DNA of 16,134 nucleotides from an uncultured Clostridium sp. (GTDB taxonomy: Bacteria; Bacillota; Clostridia; TANB77; CAG-508). The position numbers and the translations under genes were made by a program. Of the stretch, positions 12,755-16,134 are shown in pieces (within the stretch, counting starts at the first letter, position 1; each line of letters opens with the position of its first letter). The DNA is taken from contig USAE01000038.1 of the NCBI GenBank assembly GCA_900552655.1, positions 1 through 16,134 of the forward strand, written 5' to 3'. The notes beneath the pieces are model-generated. The model was not told the origin of the DNA and ran no database searches. It saw only the letters and a list, made by a program, of their open reading frames with translations.

Positions 12755-14560
12755 ATGACGTATGATTTACTAAATGTATTTAAAAAATATTTTGCAGATG
12801 ATAAAGTAATATTAGACAGCTATGAACTTACAGATGGATATTATTATGTAATAGATAATGATGGTAATTTTGAAAAAATGCAGGTTGTAAAGAATAATTC
12901 AGATAATTATGAGTTAGAAAAATACATAAAAATTAGAGATTTTTATAGTAAATATATAAATTCAAATAAAGCTTTAGATACAAATTATACAGAAGAAATA
13001 GAAAATGTGAAATATACAATGCTTAAAAAAATTTGTAGTAATAATATATATACATTATTTTTTAAGAATAAAAGTGTATTAGGATTATGTAATAAAGAAG
13101 CAACAAAAGATGCTGTGCCAGTAAATGTGTTTAAAAAAGGGATAGATAAATATTATGAATCTTTATTAAAATTAGGAAATGATAAAAAAGAAGAAAAACT
13201 CGCTAAAGAAAAATATAAAGAAGATGAGATAAAAATAAATAAAGAAAAAATCTTAAAAGCATTTGACATAGTATATAAAGACTTAGAAAATGAAAATATG
13301 CCAAAAGAAACTTGGATAAAAATTTTCTTAAAAGAAGATGTGGAAGAATACAAAAGAGTAGCACAAATATATATAAGACTTAAATTATTTAATACAAATG
13401 ATAATAATATAAAAATAGATGAAAAAATATATGGATCAAATAATTATAACTATGGTCTGAATAGTAAAAAGCCTTATTTAGAATTAAAGTCTACACCTTT
13501 TAAAGTTGGTTCTTTTATAGATGATGAAAATATAGAAATTTTAAATAAAATGTATATATGGTTATATAATAATGCAACCGGAAAAAATGTGTTACGATTA
13601 CCAGAAGACTGGAAATTTAATGGTATTCCTAATGAAGAAGAGGAAGTAAGAGATAAAAATACATATATAATAAAAGTAGCAGGAAATAATGGAAATGCTA
13701 GAATTGATGATTATAGATATGTAAGTAATTACAACACAAAAATACGAAAATTTACTTGCAAAGAATATCTAAAGGAAGAAAAAACAGTTCTTTTTGAAAC
13801 AGAGAATATATATGCATTAAACTTATATACAAACAACATATGGTTTGCAGAAAATGAAAAGAATACAAGAAATTATATAAAAGATTCATATTATGACTAT
13901 GAATTGAAAATTGCAAAATCAATGTTATCTAATTGGAAAAAAGAAATATTAAAACAATATAATCATTTATTTTTAGAACTGTTTGAACAAGAAGAATATG
14001 GTAACTTTATGAAAGAATTAGATAAATTAGCAATAGAAATTATTCAAAATATGTATGTTGATAATGTAAAACAAAACAAGAAATATTTAGATAATTCAAG
14101 AAAAGCATTTAACTTATGGCAATCATATAAAAAATATTTTAAAGAAAGTGAGGAAAGTGAAATGAAAATTAATAATCTACAAGAACAATGTCAAAAAATA
14201 GTGCAAGAAGAAGGAAAAATAGAAACAGATGAACAATATTATTTTCTTGCAGGACAAGTTGCGTACTATCTACTAAATCAAAGTAAAGCAGAAAAATTAA
14301 CTCAAGATGTAACAGAACCATTTATAAAGGCAAATACAGTAAAAAAATTAAAAGAAGAAATTGAATTTTTATATAAAAAGTATAATTATGAGATATACTT
14401 AAAATATCCAAAATTTAACAATGTACTTTCGCAATTATTATTACAAGAGCCGGAAGAAAAAGTTAAAGATAACAAAGATGTACTATTAGCAGGTTTACTT
14501 GCAAACAATTTATTTTATCAATCAGGAAATATAAATAATGGAGGTAATGAAAATGAATAG
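12755..14560 (+). CDS. cas8b: Type I-B Cascade large subunit Cas8b (Csh1-like)
   Basis: The protein has 601 residues. Large subunits diverge fast, so the call rests on size and position between cas6 and cas7 and on the C-terminal segment FLAGQVAYYLLNQSKAEKLT plus VTEPFIKA, which I associate with Csh1/Cas8b proteins. Cas8b recognises the PAM and starts R-loop formation in the Cascade complex. No clear Cys4 zinc motif is seen. The region after about residue 470 is helical, like a small subunit, and starts at an in-frame ATG with a Shine-Dalgarno-like GAGG (see the Cas11 entry). The start has an excellent AGGAGGTGA. The 3' end overlaps the start of cas7 by 8 bp, so translation is coupled. TM1802-type Cas8 is an alternative subtype label. 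Confidence 0.85.
   Translation: MTYDLLNVFKKYFADDKVILDSYELTDGYYYVIDNDGNFEKMQVVKNNSDNYELEKYIKIRDFYSKYINSNKALDTNYTEEIENVKYTMLKKICSNNIYTLFFKNKSVLGLCNKEATKDAVPVNVFKKGIDKYYESLLKLGNDKKEEKLAKEKYKEDEIKINKEKILKAFDIVYKDLENENMPKETWIKIFLKEDVEEYKRVAQIYIRLKLFNTNDNNIKIDEKIYGSNNYNYGLNSKKPYLELKSTPFKVGSFIDDENIEILNKMYIWLYNNATGKNVLRLPEDWKFNGIPNEEEEVRDKNTYIIKVAGNNGNARIDDYRYVSNYNTKIRKFTCKEYLKEEKTVLFETENIYALNLYTNNIWFAENEKNTRNYIKDSYYDYELKIAKSMLSNWKKEILKQYNHLFLELFEQEEYGNFMKELDKLAIEIIQNMYVDNVKQNKKYLDNSRKAFNLWQSYKKYFKESEESEMKINNLQEQCQKIVQEEGKIETDEQYYFLAGQVAYYLLNQSKAEKLTQDVTEPFIKANTVKKLKEEIEFLYKKYNYEIYLKYPKFNNVLSQLLLQEPEEKVKDNKDVLLAGLLANNLFYQSGNINNGGNENE
14162..14560 (+). CDS. cas11b: Putative Cas11 small subunit translated from an internal start in cas8b
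   Basis: An in-frame ATG at codon 470 of cas8b (14162) is preceded by GTGAGGA (14148-14154), with GAGG at 14150-14153 and 8 nt spacing. It would give a 132-residue, mostly helical protein beginning MKINNLQEQ and containing the AGQVAYYLLNQ segment. Internal translation of a Cas11 small subunit from the 3' end of cas8 is an established mechanism in several type I subtypes, including I-B, and the expected size is similar. The sequence is purine-rich throughout, so a chance Shine-Dalgarno-like site cannot be excluded. This is a prediction for this locus. Confidence 0.5.
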   Translation: MKINNLQEQCQKIVQEEGKIETDEQYYFLAGQVAYYLLNQSKAEKLTQDVTEPFIKANTVKKLKEEIEFLYKKYNYEIYLKYPKFNNVLSQLLLQEPEEKVKDNKDVLLAGLLANNLFYQSGNINNGGNENE

Positions 14561-15470
14561 AGTATATGGAGTTATAGGAATAAAAAGTAGAATGAGTAAT
14601 TGGAATGCAGATTTTACAGGAAGACCAAAGTCAACTTCAGATGGAGGTGTTTTTGGGAGTGATAAAGCTTTTAAATATCCAATTAAAAAAATGTGGGAAG
14701 TAGAAGGTGAAAAAGTATTATATGTAAAATCATATAAAAATGAAAAAGGTAACCTTAGAGCAAGAACACTATCTGAAAGATTTGAACAATTATTTGAAAC
14801 AGAAGTAAAAAGCATTAAAGACAAAAAAGAGTTAGTAAAATATTTATTTTCAGCAACAGATGTAAAAAATTTTGGTGCAACATTTGCAGAAGGATCAAAC
14901 AATATAAGTATAACAGGAGCAGTACAAATAGGACAAGGATTAAATAAATATGAAGATACAACTGTTGAAATACAAGACATACTATCACCTTTTGTTGATT
15001 CAACAAAAAAGGATACAGCACAAAATACATCAATAGGTAAAAAAATAGTTTCTAATGAAGCACATTATTTTTATCCATTTTCAGTAAATCCAGAAAATTA
15101 CGATATTTATACTAAAGAAATAGAGGATTTGGAAGGATATACTAGAGAAGATTATGAAAAATTTAAAAAAGGATGTCTAATTGCAGCAACAGCATATAAT
15201 ACAAACAGTAAATCTGGTTGTGAAAATGAATTTGCAATTTTTGTAGAATGCAAAGAAAATAGTAAATTATATTTAGCAAATTTAGATCAATATATTAAAT
15301 TTGAGAAAAATGATGAAGGAAAAGATATTATAGATATAAGCCAATTAGAAGAAATTTTAAATGAAGAAAAAACAAAGCAAGAAATAGAAAAAGTAGAAAT
15401 TTATTATAATTCGTATACAACTAATTTAATAGGAGCAAGAGAAAGCGATGAGGTAAGAGAATTATTTTAG
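14553..15470 (+). CDS. cas7: Type I-B Cascade backbone protein Cas7 (Csh2-like)
   Basis: With the start at 14553 the protein has 305 residues. It begins MNRVYGVIGIKSRMSNWNAD, followed by TSDGGVFGSDKAFKYPIKKMW, the typical opening of clostridial type I-B Cas7 (Cas7/Csh2 family). Later segments FSATDVKNFGATFAE, ITGAVQIGQG, EAHYFYPFSVNP and TAYNTNSKSGCENEF also fit. Cas7 polymerises along the crRNA spacer as the Cascade filament. I prefer 14553 over upstream in-frame ATGs at 14538 and 14547. GGAGGT at 14540-14545 is 7 nt before 14553 and lies within or against the others. The start overlaps the end of cas8b by 8 bp. cas5 follows after 40 bp with its own Shine-Dalgarno. Confidence 0.95.
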   Translation: MNRVYGVIGIKSRMSNWNADFTGRPKSTSDGGVFGSDKAFKYPIKKMWEVEGEKVLYVKSYKNEKGNLRARTLSERFEQLFETEVKSIKDKKELVKYLFSATDVKNFGATFAEGSNNISITGAVQIGQGLNKYEDTTVEIQDILSPFVDSTKKDTAQNTSIGKKIVSNEAHYFYPFSVNPENYDIYTKEIEDLEGYTREDYEKFKKGCLIAATAYNTNSKSGCENEFAIFVECKENSKLYLANLDQYIKFEKNDEGKDIIDISQLEEILNEEKTKQEIEKVEIYYNSYTTNLIGARESDEVRELF

Positions 15471-15510
15471 AATATCAAAAATAGCATAAAACCTTGAGAA
15501 AGGAGAAAAA

Positions 15511-16134
15511 ATGGAAACAATAAAATTCGACCTAACTGCGACAATGGCAATTATAAGAAAACCAGATAGTAATGAAACATATTATACATATAATTTCCCA
15601 CATAAGATTATGATTTTAGGAATGCTAGGAGCAATTATTGGATTAAATGGTTATAATTATTATTCACTTCAAAAACTTTTAGGAAAAAAAGTAAATGCAA
15701 TGCCAGAATTTTATGAAAAGCTAAAGCAATTAAAAATAGCTATTGTTCCAAACTTAGGAGATAAAAACTTTTCTAGAAAAATACAAGCATTTAATAATTC
15801 AGTAGGATATGCTTCAAAAGAAGTTGGTAATAATTTAATAGTAAAAGAACAATGGCTAGAGTTACCATCTTGGACAATATACATATTAGAAGATAGTAGT
15901 GAAGAATATAAGAAGATAAAAGAATATTTAATAAATAAAAAATGTGAATATATTCCATATGTAGGAAAAAACGATCATTTTGCTGACATAAAGAATGTAG
16001 AGATAGAAGAAACAAAAGAATTAGAAGAAAATATTAATAAATTAGATAGCTTATATGAAGAAAATATAGCAGAAGAAGTAGATAATTTATTTGACGAAAT
16101 ATTAGGATTTGAGATAAAAAAAGATAAAAGATAT
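15511..16134 (+). CDS. cas5: Type I-B Cas5, 3' end beyond the window
   Basis: An open frame of 208 codons starts at the ATG at 15511, after AAAGGAG (15499-15505), and has no stop before the window ends. The N-terminus METIKFDLTATMAIIRKPDS followed by YNFPHKIMILGMLGAIIGL is typical of Cas5 of type I-B: a beta strand, then the P-x-K-x2-I-x-GM-x-GAI-x-GL helix. Cas5 caps the 5' crRNA handle next to Cas8b in Cascade. In type I-B it has no processing role, since Cas6 does that. Residues about 165-200 are rich in Glu and Asn. cas3, cas4, cas1 and cas2 are expected next but cannot be seen. Confidence 0.9.
   Translation, partial: METIKFDLTATMAIIRKPDSNETYYTYNFPHKIMILGMLGAIIGLNGYNYYSLQKLLGKKVNAMPEFYEKLKQLKIAIVPNLGDKNFSRKIQAFNNSVGYASKEVGNNLIVKEQWLELPSWTIYILEDSSEEYKKIKEYLINKKCEYIPYVGKNDHFADIKNVEIEETKELEENINKLDSLYEENIAEEVDNLFDEILGFEIKKDKRY

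Overview
The window is strongly AT-rich, with Shine-Dalgarno sequences of the AAAGGAGG type, A/T-ending codons and mostly short intergenic gaps. Together with a clostridial-type [FeFe]-hydrogenase, a type I-B CRISPR-Cas operon and a TnpV protein, this points to an anaerobic, fermentative member of the Clostridia (Firmicutes/Bacillota). I cannot name a genus.

Layout. (1) 57-2610: an apparent two-gene operon of an HTH-Fic protein and a cytosolic Ser/Thr protein kinase, closed by a 15-bp bidirectional terminator. (2) 2614-4420, mostly minus strand: a small accessory or mobile zone. It holds a short unknown gene coupled to tnpV, three 25-bp head-to-tail repeats, a 17-nt block matching the initiator-tRNA anticodon arm, and an IS200-like element with a complete TnpA and hairpin-rich ends. 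(3) 4438-5219: a 16-bp perfect palindrome overlapping a promoter, then a uracil-DNA-glycosylase-like gene broken by a one-base shift in an A4 run, followed by about 585 bp without a credible gene. (4) 5805-7496: small membrane proteins, namely a DUF2752 protein and two DUF4190 paralogues that look like a tandem duplication, ended by a terminator. (5) 7518-11903: a hydC-hydB-hydA operon for a trimeric NAD(P)H-linked [FeFe]-hydrogenase, with two candidate promoters. (6) 11971-16134: the start of a type I-B CRISPR-Cas operon, cas6-cas8b-cas7-cas5, with its own promoter. cas5 runs off the window edge. No CRISPR array, cas3, cas4, cas1 or cas2 is visible here; they would be expected downstream.

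How the genes work together. HydC, HydB and HydA carry all the flavin, NAD(H) and Fe-S sites needed to move electrons between NAD(P)H (probably with ferredoxin) and the H-cluster, which disposes of fermentative electrons as H2. Cas6 would process crRNA, and Cas8b, Cas7 and Cas5 would form the Cascade surveillance complex. An in-frame ATG with a Shine-Dalgarno-like sequence near the 3' end of cas8b is well placed to make a separate 132-residue small subunit (Cas11). The Fic/kinase pair combines two post-translational modifiers (AMPylation and phosphorylation) in one transcription unit, and its role is unknown.

Most unusual items: the Fic-kinase pair, the putative Cas11 internal start, the complementary 11-mers on both sides of tnpA, the 25-bp repeats beside tnpV with the tRNA-fMet-like block, and the Ser variant in the HydA L1 motif. 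I did not find a wholly new system that I can defend from sequence alone.
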